The notes under the pieces: model-generated
Database searches by the model: none
What the model was told of the DNA's origin: nothing
Seen by the model: the letters and a program-made list of their open reading frames with translations, nothing else
In this document: one piece after another, positions 1 through 7,360 of the stretch
Numbering within the stretch: position 1 is the first letter of the stretch
How the letters are laid out: every line of letters starts with the position of its first letter
Program-made: the position numbers and the translations under genes
Source: Candidatus Adiutrix sp.
Lineage (GTDB): Bacteria; Desulfobacterota; Desulfarculia; Adiutricales; Adiutricaceae
Assembly: GCA_031273445.1 (NCBI GenBank)
Contig: JAISRV010000203.1
Coordinates: forward strand, 1-19,112
Reading direction: 5' to 3'
Length of the DNA: 19,112 nt

Positions 1-591
1 ATGGCTGAAAAAACCATTTTAATCGGCTGCGGCATTTTTCAGGAAGAGATTGAGCACATTTTGCGGGAAGGCCGGGCCGGGGCGGTGGAAGCGGAGTGGC
101 TGGAAGTGGGGCTCCATGACGACATTGAGCGCCTGGAGGCCGTCTTGACCGAGGCGGCCGAGCGCCGGCGGGGCCAGGGGCGCCTGGCCGCCCTCTTCGG
201 CGCCGCCTGCCTGCCGGAAATGAAGAAAACGGCCGCCGCCCTGGGGCTGCCCTGTCTGGAGGCCAGAAACTGCCTGGCGGCCCTGGCCGGCGAAGCGGAG
301 CTGAAGGAATTGGAAAAAAACCGCACGCTAGTGGCCAGCCCCGGCTGGGTGCGCAAAATGTGGCTGGGCCGGGCGGGCACGACCCTGGGCTGGAAGGCCG
401 ACGATTTCCGCGCCAACTTCGGCCGCTATGACCTGATCCTGGTGTTGGACCCGGGCCTGAACCCTCTGACCGACGAGGAGATAATAAGCTGTTTCGACCT
501 GGTGCAAGTGCCCATAGAAACCAGACCCTGCGGCCTGGAGCATCTGCGGGCCGCCCTGGACGACCTGCTTAGGAGAATGAACCGACAATAG
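1..591 (+). CDS. DUF1638 domain-containing protein
   Basis: A 196-residue cytoplasmic protein with no signal peptide or membrane segment. The N-terminus (LIGCGIFQEEIEHIL), the central conserved cysteines (ACLPEM and a second pair in PCLEARNC), the PGWVRKMW segment near residue 115 and the C-terminal DPGLNPLTDEE stretch fit the DUF1638 family. From general knowledge, that family is found mainly in anaerobes and often lies near corrinoid-dependent methyltransferase genes; its reaction is not established. The ATG is the first base of the window, so upstream context and a possible longer start cannot be judged. Composition is GC-rich, unlike the genes immediately to its right. Its last 23 bases overlap, tail to tail, the 3' end of the cytosine methyltransferase on the other strand, so it marks the left border of the defence block. 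Family assignment is good; function unknown. Confidence 0.8.
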   Translation: MAEKTILIGCGIFQEEIEHILREGRAGAVEAEWLEVGLHDDIERLEAVLTEAAERRRGQGRLAALFGAACLPEMKKTAAALGLPCLEARNCLAALAGEAELKELEKNRTLVASPGWVRKMWLGRAGTTLGWKADDFRANFGRYDLILVLDPGLNPLTDEEIISCFDLVQVPIETRPCGLEHLRAALDDLLRRMNRQ

Positions 592-1537
592 GAGTCAGCA
601 GGGCCTTGCCGAAGGCGGGGGGGACGGCGTTGCCTATGACTCTGTACTTGCCTTCCAGACTGCCGACCGGTTCCAGGCAATCCGGGAAACCCTGAAGCCT
701 TGCGCATTCCCGCCATGATAAGCGCCGATTAATATCGCCCCGCAAGGCCCATTTGTCCTTTGCCATAAAAACCATCGGCTCCCCGGACGGATGAAGCGGC
801 ACATGGGATTCATTGGCTACAATGGTATAACTTAAATCATCCCAATGACGTTTACGGTTCCTGGTCAAAAAGTGACCATGAAATTTATTAGTTGAAAATT
901 CGCCTTCCGGCCATTGAGGCAAATCGCCTATGGCTTGCCGTTGAGTCATATATGGCTGACCGCCGTTTGCTCCATGAGTGGGTTTTAAGAATTCATAAGT
1001 AAAATCTTTCGTGACATCATTTCTTATCCCAACGATAAAAACCCTCTGCCGAGATTGAGGCGCCCCATAATCAGGAGCATATAGCAATTTATGGACTGCC
1101 TGATAGCCGTTTTTTTCAAAACCTTTCAGTTGGGCATCAAAAAACCAGCCATTTTTGGCGCTAAGCATGCCTCTTACATTTTCAACAAAGAAAAATTTAG
1201 GCTTTGATTGCGCCAGAACCCGCATAAACTCTAAGTATAAAAAATTACCCTTTATTTCCATCAAATCCCGGTCATTGCGTGATTTCCAACGACGGCGAGC
1301 CGCCACGCTAAACCCCGTACACGGATAACAGCCTATTAAAATATCAGCCGGCGGGAAGCGTTGGATGTTTTGTATGTCTGATAAAATGAATTCCGTATTA
1401 GGCAAAAGGCTTTGATAGGCGGAGGCGGCGACTCTATCAATATCATTAGCCCAAATAACATCAATTCCGGCCTGGGTCGCTCCGAAATCGAAACCGCCGC
1501 AGCCGGAAAACAGTGATATGGCTTTTAAGACGCTCAT
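569..1537 (-). CDS. DNA (cytosine-5-)-methyltransferase
   Basis: A 322-residue C5-cytosine methyltransferase that would transfer methyl from S-adenosylmethionine to cytosine in a specific DNA site. Motifs appear in order: motif I FSGCGGFDFG (residues 10-19), motif IV GCYPCTGFS with catalytic Cys73, motif VI FFVENV (117-121), motif VIII QSRQRVFIVG (161-170), motif IX RRLSWRECARLQGFPD (271-286) and motif X IGNAVPP (301-307). Only about 85 residues separate VIII and IX, so the target-recognition domain is small. Motif IV reads PCT where most family members have PCQ. The ATG at 1537 is chosen because motif I follows almost at once; an in-frame TTG two codons upstream is possible but has no better ribosome site. 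It lies 56 bases after the nuclease-like gene and is last in the block. It probably protects host DNA from that nuclease. GC is lower than in the flanks, suggesting transfer. Confidence 0.93.
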   Translation of the reverse strand: MSVLKAISLFSGCGGFDFGATQAGIDVIWANDIDRVAASAYQSLLPNTEFILSDIQNIQRFPPADILIGCYPCTGFSVAARRRWKSRNDRDLMEIKGNFLYLEFMRVLAQSKPKFFFVENVRGMLSAKNGWFFDAQLKGFEKNGYQAVHKLLYAPDYGAPQSRQRVFIVGIRNDVTKDFTYEFLKPTHGANGGQPYMTQRQAIGDLPQWPEGEFSTNKFHGHFLTRNRKRHWDDLSYTIVANESHVPLHPSGEPMVFMAKDKWALRGDINRRLSWRECARLQGFPDCLEPVGSLEGKYRVIGNAVPPAFGKALLTPIVGSFS

Positions 1538-1593
1538 ACTCAAATATATATCATAAAAAGAGGAACGATGGTCACTGTTTTTGCCAAGCCTTT

Positions 1594-2610
1594 TTAATTG
1601 GTCAATAACTCATCCATGCTTTTTGGGCTTGATGTAATCCCAAAGTTGAGAGCATCCGAGGCGGAAGGTGAATCAAGTCTGCTAAGAAGATGAATAATTC
1701 TATATCTGTCAATTAATATGCTGCCCAGTTCGCTTGGCATAACCCAGCCCCCAAAACCGTCACGATAGCATTGAGGGGTGAACATAAACGATAATGCCTG
1801 CAAATGTTTGAATTTTTTAGCCCAATTATCCGCACTGATTAGTTTTGATTTGGCGAGCATATCGCGTTCTATGCTCGTGCAGCCAGCCTGCATCAATATA
1901 ACAGGCAAAAATGTCGCATTGTCGCCAAAATCGTACCAGGCTATTCCGTCAAGCCCTCCGTCTCCTGAGTGAGTTCTTAATTCAGCATCTGTCAAGAGCA
2001 GGCCAGCATGTATATTCTCTGCAATTTGTTTCATTTTTTCGCCAAAATTTCCCGCATAACCAGGAAAGCCGGCCGGTGGCGCCGTCCCGGCATGTTTAAC
2101 ATGAAATGGCTCGGGAAATAAGAGACGAAGCAAGAATATCGAGAGTTGTTCAAAATAAGTCGTATACTCCGAAGCAAGAGATTTTTCGTGCAATAGACGC
2201 GAATTGGCCGCTATCAACTGATTGATATATATTTGGTGAAGCGGGCCTAAATCTGACTTAAGGTATATAATCGACTTGCGGCTGACTTCAAAAGGATAAA
2301 ATTCTCTGAATAAAGAATATCTGTTTTCAATGACCTGGGCGACGTCAGTGCGATTCAATTCGATTTGATCGCTTTGAGACAACAACTGATTATCCTTGGA
2401 AGCGCTTTCCGGCATTAGCACTTCATCTGATTGAGCAAATAGCCCCCCCAGGCCTTCCTCTCGATAATTAAGTTCATCGAAGGCATCGGCGTATGAAGCG
2501 AGGTGATCCGGGTCTGCAATGCACTGCAGCTCCGCATAGTCAGCCCATAAATATAAATCCCGCTGCTTGATGTTGGGCGCATCAAGATTAAACATGGATG
2601 ACCGCCACAT
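1594..2610 (-). CDS. Putative PD-(D/E)XK-like restriction endonuclease subunit
   Basis: A 338-residue soluble protein that I cannot assign to a named family. The clearest feature is GDGGLD at residues 216-221, followed by a hydrophobic strand VILMQ with Gln241, then NWAKKFKHL around 262-270. A GDGG-[IL]-D turn followed by a strand with Q-x-K is typical of Mrr-like PD-(D/E)XK nucleases; here the position two after the Gln is Gly (QAG), so either the lysine has migrated, perhaps to 265-268, or the site is inactive. The N-terminal half (1-170) has no motif I recognise. The ATG at 2610 shares one base with the TGA of the upstream ParB-like gene (TGATG), so the two are translationally coupled. Together with the downstream cytosine methylase this suggests the cutting partner of a restriction-modification-like unit. 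Nuclease assignment is inference. Confidence 0.55.
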   Translation of the reverse strand: MWRSSMFNLDAPNIKQRDLYLWADYAELQCIADPDHLASYADAFDELNYREEGLGGLFAQSDEVLMPESASKDNQLLSQSDQIELNRTDVAQVIENRYSLFREFYPFEVSRKSIIYLKSDLGPLHQIYINQLIAANSRLLHEKSLASEYTTYFEQLSIFLLRLLFPEPFHVKHAGTAPPAGFPGYAGNFGEKMKQIAENIHAGLLLTDAELRTHSGDGGLDGIAWYDFGDNATFLPVILMQAGCTSIERDMLAKSKLISADNWAKKFKHLQALSFMFTPQCYRDGFGGWVMPSELGSILIDRYRIIHLLSRLDSPSASDALNFGITSSPKSMDELLTN

Positions 2611-3722
2611 CAATCATCTGAAGGCCCATTGACTTCGCCGTAAATATACTTATATATTTTACGGGCCAAGGTGGAGCAATCTTTTGCGTTATCAACATCT
2701 GCGGCAGTGAGATTATCGACAGCCCTGGTCGAATAATTATCAGCCTCCCGTAATTGAGCCATAGCGTTGCTCATCAGCATCCTATAGTTTTCAATGGCCT
2801 CACTCGAATACTCAGCCGCGATATCCAGAGATTGACCTTCTTTTAACTTTCTAAGGGCCTCTTCGCTGGCGACAATTTTTGCCAGGGTCTTTATTTTTCT
2901 CGACTCTGATACTTTTTTGTTTTTCCCGAACAGCCATGAAAATAAAGACTTTACATTTTCAGCGTTAAGATTGCTCAAACCCCAGGCGCCATCTTCTTGT
3001 ATCCCCAGAAATTGCTTTATCTCCGAATAGCTCAGCGCAGTGCCCAAAACTGAAAACTCCACATCATCTCTCTCTATTTCACTGCCGCTATCCCAAAACG
3101 CGGTTTCCTCGGCTTGCTTGACTAGCTGAAGAGTTACGATAGTTTTTTTTGCGGCGTTAGCATTTGAACCAACAACTTTAGCCACCTTTTTCAGAACATT
3201 AGCATCCTGGTTATGTGGCGCGTCAGTATTTCGCTGGTAAAGTTGCCACAGATATTCGGCTTTTTCACGTGCCCTCCAGGCCTTAATTCCGGTAATATGC
3301 CGATAACCTAAATAATCAAGAATATCGTCTCGTCTTTTGTAAATAAGTACCGGCAATTCCTTTGGCGGGTCATGATAAGCTTCATCAGCGGTCAGTTTGA
3401 CCATTTTCGAGCGTAGATGAGCTTTGCTGGGGTCGTTCAGCAGCTTAACAGCGGTCAACCGCCTGTTGCCTTCAACAACAATATACCCGCCAACCCTCTC
3501 ATCTGGATTGGGGGCGACCAGCACTGGTTCGGCGTCGGAATAACCTGTGGCGCTGATAGAAGCCATCAGTTCGATTATATTGCCGTCTTTTAACATCCAT
3601 TCAATAATCGCCTCTTCGCCGCCGCTTCTGACCTCTTCAGTCAGCCGTGGATTCCGGGGATCCAAATGGAGCTGGTCTAGCGGCATCTTCTTCATTTCAG
3701 GGGCGGCGGCTTGAGATGGCAT
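2610..3722 (-). CDS. ParB/Srx N-terminal-domain protein
   Basis: A 370-residue protein with a ParB-type N-terminal domain. LHLDPRNPRL (residues 18-27) is the opening strand and VVEGNRRLTAVKLL (82-95) is the conserved box, equivalent to the GERRxxA region of ParB, which in this superfamily binds or hydrolyses nucleotides. No ParB centromere-binding helix-turn-helix or partner ParA is evident, so a plasmid-partition role is unlikely; the C-terminal 200 residues are helical and unrecognised. Three ATGs occur in tandem at 3728, 3725 and 3722; the third is chosen because GAGG then lies 8 bases upstream, whereas it is only 2 bases from the first. The gene is coupled by TGATG to the nuclease-like gene downstream. 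ParB-fold proteins occur in several defence systems as nucleases or DNA-binding regulators; which applies here cannot be told from sequence alone. GC is low compared with the flanks. Confidence 0.8.
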   Translation of the reverse strand: MPSQAAAPEMKKMPLDQLHLDPRNPRLTEEVRSGGEEAIIEWMLKDGNIIELMASISATGYSDAEPVLVAPNPDERVGGYIVVEGNRRLTAVKLLNDPSKAHLRSKMVKLTADEAYHDPPKELPVLIYKRRDDILDYLGYRHITGIKAWRAREKAEYLWQLYQRNTDAPHNQDANVLKKVAKVVGSNANAAKKTIVTLQLVKQAEETAFWDSGSEIERDDVEFSVLGTALSYSEIKQFLGIQEDGAWGLSNLNAENVKSLFSWLFGKNKKVSESRKIKTLAKIVASEEALRKLKEGQSLDIAAEYSSEAIENYRMLMSNAMAQLREADNYSTRAVDNLTAADVDNAKDCSTLARKIYKYIYGEVNGPSDD

Positions 3723-3823
3723 CATCATTACCTCAATAATATAAAGTGGGGATATGTTAGCCGAAAATATTCAAAAAATCCAATTTTATCCATCCGCCAA
3801 GCTACATCTGACCAACCCGTCCC
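3723..3823 (-). other. Intergenic gap between DUF499 and ParB-like genes
   Basis: This AT-rich stretch of about 100 bases separates the DUF499 gene from the three-gene tail. I see no stable hairpin with a T-tract, so no terminator can be supported. A weak promoter-like pair (TTGGAT, then TAACAT 18 bases later on the minus strand) might give the tail some independent transcription, but each box matches consensus poorly. The ribosome-binding site for the ParB-like gene (GAGG) lies at its left end. Confidence 0.3.
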
Positions 3824-6800
3824 TCACCCGTCAAATCCAAAGTCCTTGACCTTCAGCGTCCGGCAATTTTCGGATATTGTTCTGACGGTTTGCTGGGGCG
3901 CCCCGTCAGGCGCATTGGCGTTCACTTCAAGCGTGACTTCAACCTTAACTCCGTCAATGGAGGTCAAATGGCTGATGACCTCTTCCACCAGGCGCTGAAC
4001 GTCGCGATTGATGCGGGTATTGTCCAACTGGGCGGACAGGTAAAAATGCGTATTCTTAACCCGCGGCCTCTCGTCGCCCGCCGGCGGGCGCCCCGGCGCG
4101 GGGGTTGAGTCGTCGGGCGGCCTGTCCGGTCCGGGCGGGGCCGTCCCCGGCCGATCGGGCTGTGGCCCGCCGGCGGCTTCTTCCGCCAGCTGTTTTTGGG
4201 CGGCGGCCGCTTTGACCAAATAGCCGGAACGGTCTATCGGGCCCACATCCTGGTTAAATTTGAGATCAATAAAGCGGTCCCCGCTGAGGCCGGCGGCCAG
4301 GCCGAAATATTCCGATGACTTCAGGCCGGCGCGGATTGCCTCTTCCAAAACCTCATAATTGGCCAGCCGAGGCAAGTAGCAATAGGTCGTCAGATAATCC
4401 CAAAGCGCTTTGACGGACAGGCTGTCCGCCTCACGCCAAAGCAGACTGTCCAGTTCCATCAGCAACAAGGCGGGCGCCCATTTGGCGATCAGCGTTTCGT
4501 TTTGGGCCATCTTTTTGGCGGCCTTCACGACAATTCCCTCCTGGCCGCCGCTGAGGCGGGCAATATCCCACTGAATGGTTTTCAGGTCCGCGGCGCGGTC
4601 TATATAGGGAACCATCAGCCAGCAATAGGTTTCTTTTAAACGAAAATCGACGTTTTCGCCGCTTCGCCTGAGGCTGTTGTCGGTTTCCCGGTTTTGGGCG
4701 GCGTCAAGATTGAGGTCTTCGCTGTCTTCTTTTATTGACCGCCAGGCCAGATAGAGCCGCGCCTCCCGTTTGAGCGAAACCATCTCATCCAAATCAGGCG
4801 CGATGAAAGCCAGCATGTTGCGATAGGTTCGCGGCCCTGTCCCCCGGTTATTCAAAATATCTTCAGCCGCCGTCAAAGCCCTGTTGCCCTGAACCGAAGC
4901 CTTGTATTCATCGGTCGTCCTCAGAACAACCAGGCGGACGGACTGCTCATCCGGAACATCCAGAGAAGAGGCCGGGCAGATATGCAGGCCGGAAAACGGC
5001 GCTTCTTTGCGCAGCTTCCTCAGCCGGGTCTCTATTTCATGTTCGACGTCGGAGGCCCTTATCTGGGTGGCGCGGTCTTCCACGGTTTTCCGTAAAGTCG
5101 GGCGCGTATCATACCAAAAACGATCCCCGGAGGGGTTGGCGTACAGATAGGCCAAAGAAGTCTGCAAAGTATTCAGCGCGTCATTGAAATCGGCGATGCT
5201 TTCGCCCGGCTGGACAAGGCCAAGGCGAATACGTGAGGCCTCAATGCCGCGAACGGACTGAGCCCGGTCGCTGGGGGCGCTGCCCAGCATGATGGCGCGG
5301 GCGACCCGCCGGGCGGCCAGTTTGTTGCCGTAGCGGGGGTTGGCCTGGTCTTTCTGGTAGGGGATGGAGCGTTTTCCGTCCACCTCCCTGTCCACCAGGC
5401 CATTCCAGCCTTCGGAGAGATAGCGGGTGAGTTCGTCGCGCACGCTGGGCACATCCAGCGGCAGCGAGCCGGTCATAATCATGAGCCCGGCGTCATTGCC
5501 CATCCAGAGTTCATGGATGACCGCGGCCATCAGGCGCAGAACGCCGCGCGTTCTCTGAAAACGCTCCAGGGTGGCCCAGTCTTCATACAGACGGTCGAAA
5601 ACTTCCGGATGGATGGGATAGCAGGCGACCAGGCGTTCCTTATACTCCAGCTCTTTGGTCTCCCGGGGAAAATCGGCGGCATTGTCGGCATACATGCGGC
5701 TGAAGGCGGAACAAACCTGATCGCGCCCGGCGGGGTTTTTGCAGTCCAGGAACAACCTGCGGCGCACCACCTCAAAGCCTTCGCCGGCGGCGACCGGCTT
5801 CCAGATCGATTCCAGGCGCCCGAAAGTATGTTCAATGGTCTCCAGGGCGATTTTCCCGGCTTGGCCGCCTATCTCGATTTCAGATTCCGGGATAGAGGCC
5901 GCCACCAGACTGTTTTTACTGGCTCTGGCGGCTTCGGTGACGGCCTGAATGAAGGTGATGAAGTTATCAAAGGTTCCGGCCGGCAGATCGCTGACCCCAT
6001 AAATGCGTTTGGCGTAAGCCACAAGTTCATCCATCAGCACCAGGCAGGGCGAACAGGCGTCGAAAAGGTTTTTCAAGGTCTCGGAGCCGGGGGAGACGCC
6101 TTTTTTATCCGCTTCTTTCACAAAATCATACAGCGTGGGGTTGCCGGCGGAAAGGGCCAGCTGCGCCGCCATCTCGCCCCACAGGGTGTTGACGGTGACG
6201 CCGGGCAGATTTTGCGGGCGCTTGCTTCTGGCCGGATCAAGGGCGCTGCCGACCAGCGCCGCCACATGGGCTTTGGGTAGGGCCGAAACGCCGGCGAGAG
6301 CCAACACCGGTTTGAGGCTGGGAATTTTCTCCAAGGGCGCCTGGCCGCGCATTAAATGATAAAGGGCCAGCATGCTGTGGGTTTTGCCGCCGCCGAAGGC
6401 GGTTTTCAGCTGTATGACCGGTTCGCCGCCCCGGCCGTTGACCCGTTTCAAAGCCTGGGCCAAAAGGCCGGACATGCCGTCCGTCACATAGGTTCTGGCA
6501 AAAAACTCAACCGGGTCACGATATTCGTAAGCGCCTTCGCCGCGGGCCACCTGGGCCAGGTCGGCCGCGAATTCAGCGTTTTTATAACGCCCCTGGGCCA
6601 CATCAGGGTGAGGCTCAATGACCTCCCGCCAACTGGGGAGGCCATTGACCGGGGGGGCGCTAAGAATGCCGCCGTTTCTTGGCGCGGCGCCGGCGGCGCC
6701 ATTGGCCGGGGCCGGCCTGGCCGCCGCCGCGCCGGCGGAGCCTTCGGAGGAGCCATAACGAAGCCCGCGCAGCAAGGCCCGGATGGTTTCGGTTTGTTCC

Positions 6801-7198
6801 GCGCCTATTTGTTCGCAAAGGCGGGACATGGTGTCCAGCGCCCGCCAGGCGTCGTCGTCGCTGAAATCATGGCCGCCGATATGGGCCCAGCGGTTGCGGA
6901 CGCCGATCAATTCCTTGGCCCAGGTGCGGTGGTCATTGGAAAGTTTTTTGCGGAAAACGTCATTCCAGTTCAGGTCGAAAAGCAGCAGGCAGCGCTGAAC
7001 GTCAAGCGATTTGGCTAAAGTATCCGTATCGCCCTGCTGGGGCAAATCTTTTTTTTGGTCTTCATATAAACAGTCAAGAACTCCTGTCTGCCACCACCTG
7101 GCCCCGCGGGCGGACTTTAGTTCGCGGACGACATAAGGGGCCAAGGCTTGCAGCAATGATTGGAAGGCTTTGGTTATCAGCGTGTGGTTGCTTTCCAT
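3824..7198 (-). CDS. DUF499 P-loop ATPase with N-terminal Swt1-like HEPN domain
   Basis: An 1124-residue cytoplasmic protein. Residues 1-145 resemble the Swt1-like HEPN domain and contain RNRWAH (Arg101 to His106), an exact R-N-x3-H HEPN ribonuclease motif. An Ala/Pro/Gly-rich linker (about 173-195) leads into the DUF499 ATPase: PHPDVAQGRYKNAEFAADL, Walker A TAFGGGKTHS near 264-273 and Walker B CLVLMDEL near 382-390. A second Pro-rich linker (about 1010-1050) precedes a C-terminal domain of roughly 75 residues ending in the SENCRTLKVKDFGF stretch, typical of DUF499 proteins. From family knowledge, DUF499 ATPases accompany DUF1156 methylases in phage-defence loci. The start is supported by GGGAG six bases upstream. 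Unlike most of its neighbours it is not translationally coupled; a 162-base palindromic leader precedes it. It probably acts as an ATP-driven DNA-associated component; the RNase role is inference. Confidence 0.88.
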   Translation of the reverse strand: MESNHTLITKAFQSLLQALAPYVVRELKSARGARWWQTGVLDCLYEDQKKDLPQQGDTDTLAKSLDVQRCLLLFDLNWNDVFRKKLSNDHRTWAKELIGVRNRWAHIGGHDFSDDDAWRALDTMSRLCEQIGAEQTETIRALLRGLRYGSSEGSAGAAAARPAPANGAAGAAPRNGGILSAPPVNGLPSWREVIEPHPDVAQGRYKNAEFAADLAQVARGEGAYEYRDPVEFFARTYVTDGMSGLLAQALKRVNGRGGEPVIQLKTAFGGGKTHSMLALYHLMRGQAPLEKIPSLKPVLALAGVSALPKAHVAALVGSALDPARSKRPQNLPGVTVNTLWGEMAAQLALSAGNPTLYDFVKEADKKGVSPGSETLKNLFDACSPCLVLMDELVAYAKRIYGVSDLPAGTFDNFITFIQAVTEAARASKNSLVAASIPESEIEIGGQAGKIALETIEHTFGRLESIWKPVAAGEGFEVVRRRLFLDCKNPAGRDQVCSAFSRMYADNAADFPRETKELEYKERLVACYPIHPEVFDRLYEDWATLERFQRTRGVLRLMAAVIHELWMGNDAGLMIMTGSLPLDVPSVRDELTRYLSEGWNGLVDREVDGKRSIPYQKDQANPRYGNKLAARRVARAIMLGSAPSDRAQSVRGIEASRIRLGLVQPGESIADFNDALNTLQTSLAYLYANPSGDRFWYDTRPTLRKTVEDRATQIRASDVEHEIETRLRKLRKEAPFSGLHICPASSLDVPDEQSVRLVVLRTTDEYKASVQGNRALTAAEDILNNRGTGPRTYRNMLAFIAPDLDEMVSLKREARLYLAWRSIKEDSEDLNLDAAQNRETDNSLRRSGENVDFRLKETYCWLMVPYIDRAADLKTIQWDIARLSGGQEGIVVKAAKKMAQNETLIAKWAPALLLMELDSLLWREADSLSVKALWDYLTTYCYLPRLANYEVLEEAIRAGLKSSEYFGLAAGLSGDRFIDLKFNQDVGPIDRSGYLVKAAAAQKQLAEEAAGGPQPDRPGTAPPGPDRPPDDSTPAPGRPPAGDERPRVKNTHFYLSAQLDNTRINRDVQRLVEEVISHLTSIDGVKVEVTLEVNANAPDGAPQQTVRTISENCRTLKVKDFGFDG

Positions 7199-7232
7199 AA
7201 TATCTCCCGGACTTGTCGGCTTTTAAAAGGCG

Positions 7233-7254
7233 GTCGCCCCCGGAGAGGGGCGAC
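7233..7254 (-). terminator. GC-rich hairpin followed by short T-run; possible weak terminator or attenuator
   Basis: GTCGCCCC (7233-7240) pairs perfectly with GGGGCGAC (7247-7254) around a 6-base loop. On the minus strand the stem is followed, after four bases, by TTTTAAAA. That T-run is short for an intrinsic terminator, so partial attenuation before DUF499 is a fairer reading than full termination. Confidence 0.4.
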
Positions 7255-7294
7255 GGAGCGAAGCGACTGGCCCAAGAGGCCGATAAGCTCGCTC

Positions 7295-7323
7295 GCTGGG
7301 CAAAAATCGCATTTTTGCCCAGC
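7295..7323. repeat. Perfect 13-bp inverted repeat with 3-base loop
   Basis: GCTGGGCAAAAAT at 7295-7307 is the exact reverse complement of ATTTTTGCCCAGC at 7311-7323, with CGC between. The stem could form in RNA from either strand. No T-run follows it in either direction, so it is not a simple intrinsic terminator. Confidence 0.85.
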
Positions 7324-7360
7324 TATGACCCAGTCAGCCAAGCTGAACAGGCCAATATTT

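Larger units (their letters stand above)
7199..7360 (-). promoter_or_regulatory. Palindrome-rich leader between methylase and DUF499 genes
   Basis: This 162-base spacer is the largest gap inside the defence block, and it is dense in dyad symmetry. Read in transcription order it holds a small CAGC/GCTG dyad, a 13-bp hairpin (7295-7323), a short GGCC/GGCC dyad, an 8-bp GC hairpin (7233-7254) and then TTTTAAAA, before the GGGAG ribosome site of DUF499. The alternation of GAGCGAAGCGAC-like words with palindromes resembles dispersed intergenic palindromic repeats. It could attenuate or process the mRNA, lowering DUF499 expression relative to the methylase, or be an inserted repeat element. No ORF is supported here. 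Confidence 0.45.

Noticed and set aside
1550..1555. TATGAT on the minus strand as a private promoter for the cytosine methylase
   Set aside because: It would leave a leader of only about five bases and has no matching -35 box.
2610..3722. Plasmid partition ParB
   Set aside because: Only the N-terminal ParB fold is recognisable; there is no ParA gene, no parS-like site and the context is defence.
5513..6280. Long plus-strand open frame of 255 codons opposite the DUF499 gene
   Set aside because: It is a GC-rich antisense shadow of a strongly supported ATPase; no family features and no ribosome site.
6356..7018. Plus-strand open frame of 220 codons opposite the N-terminal part of DUF499
   Set aside because: It lies wholly antisense to the HEPN and Walker A coding region, with Gly/Ala/Arg-rich low-complexity translation typical of shadows.
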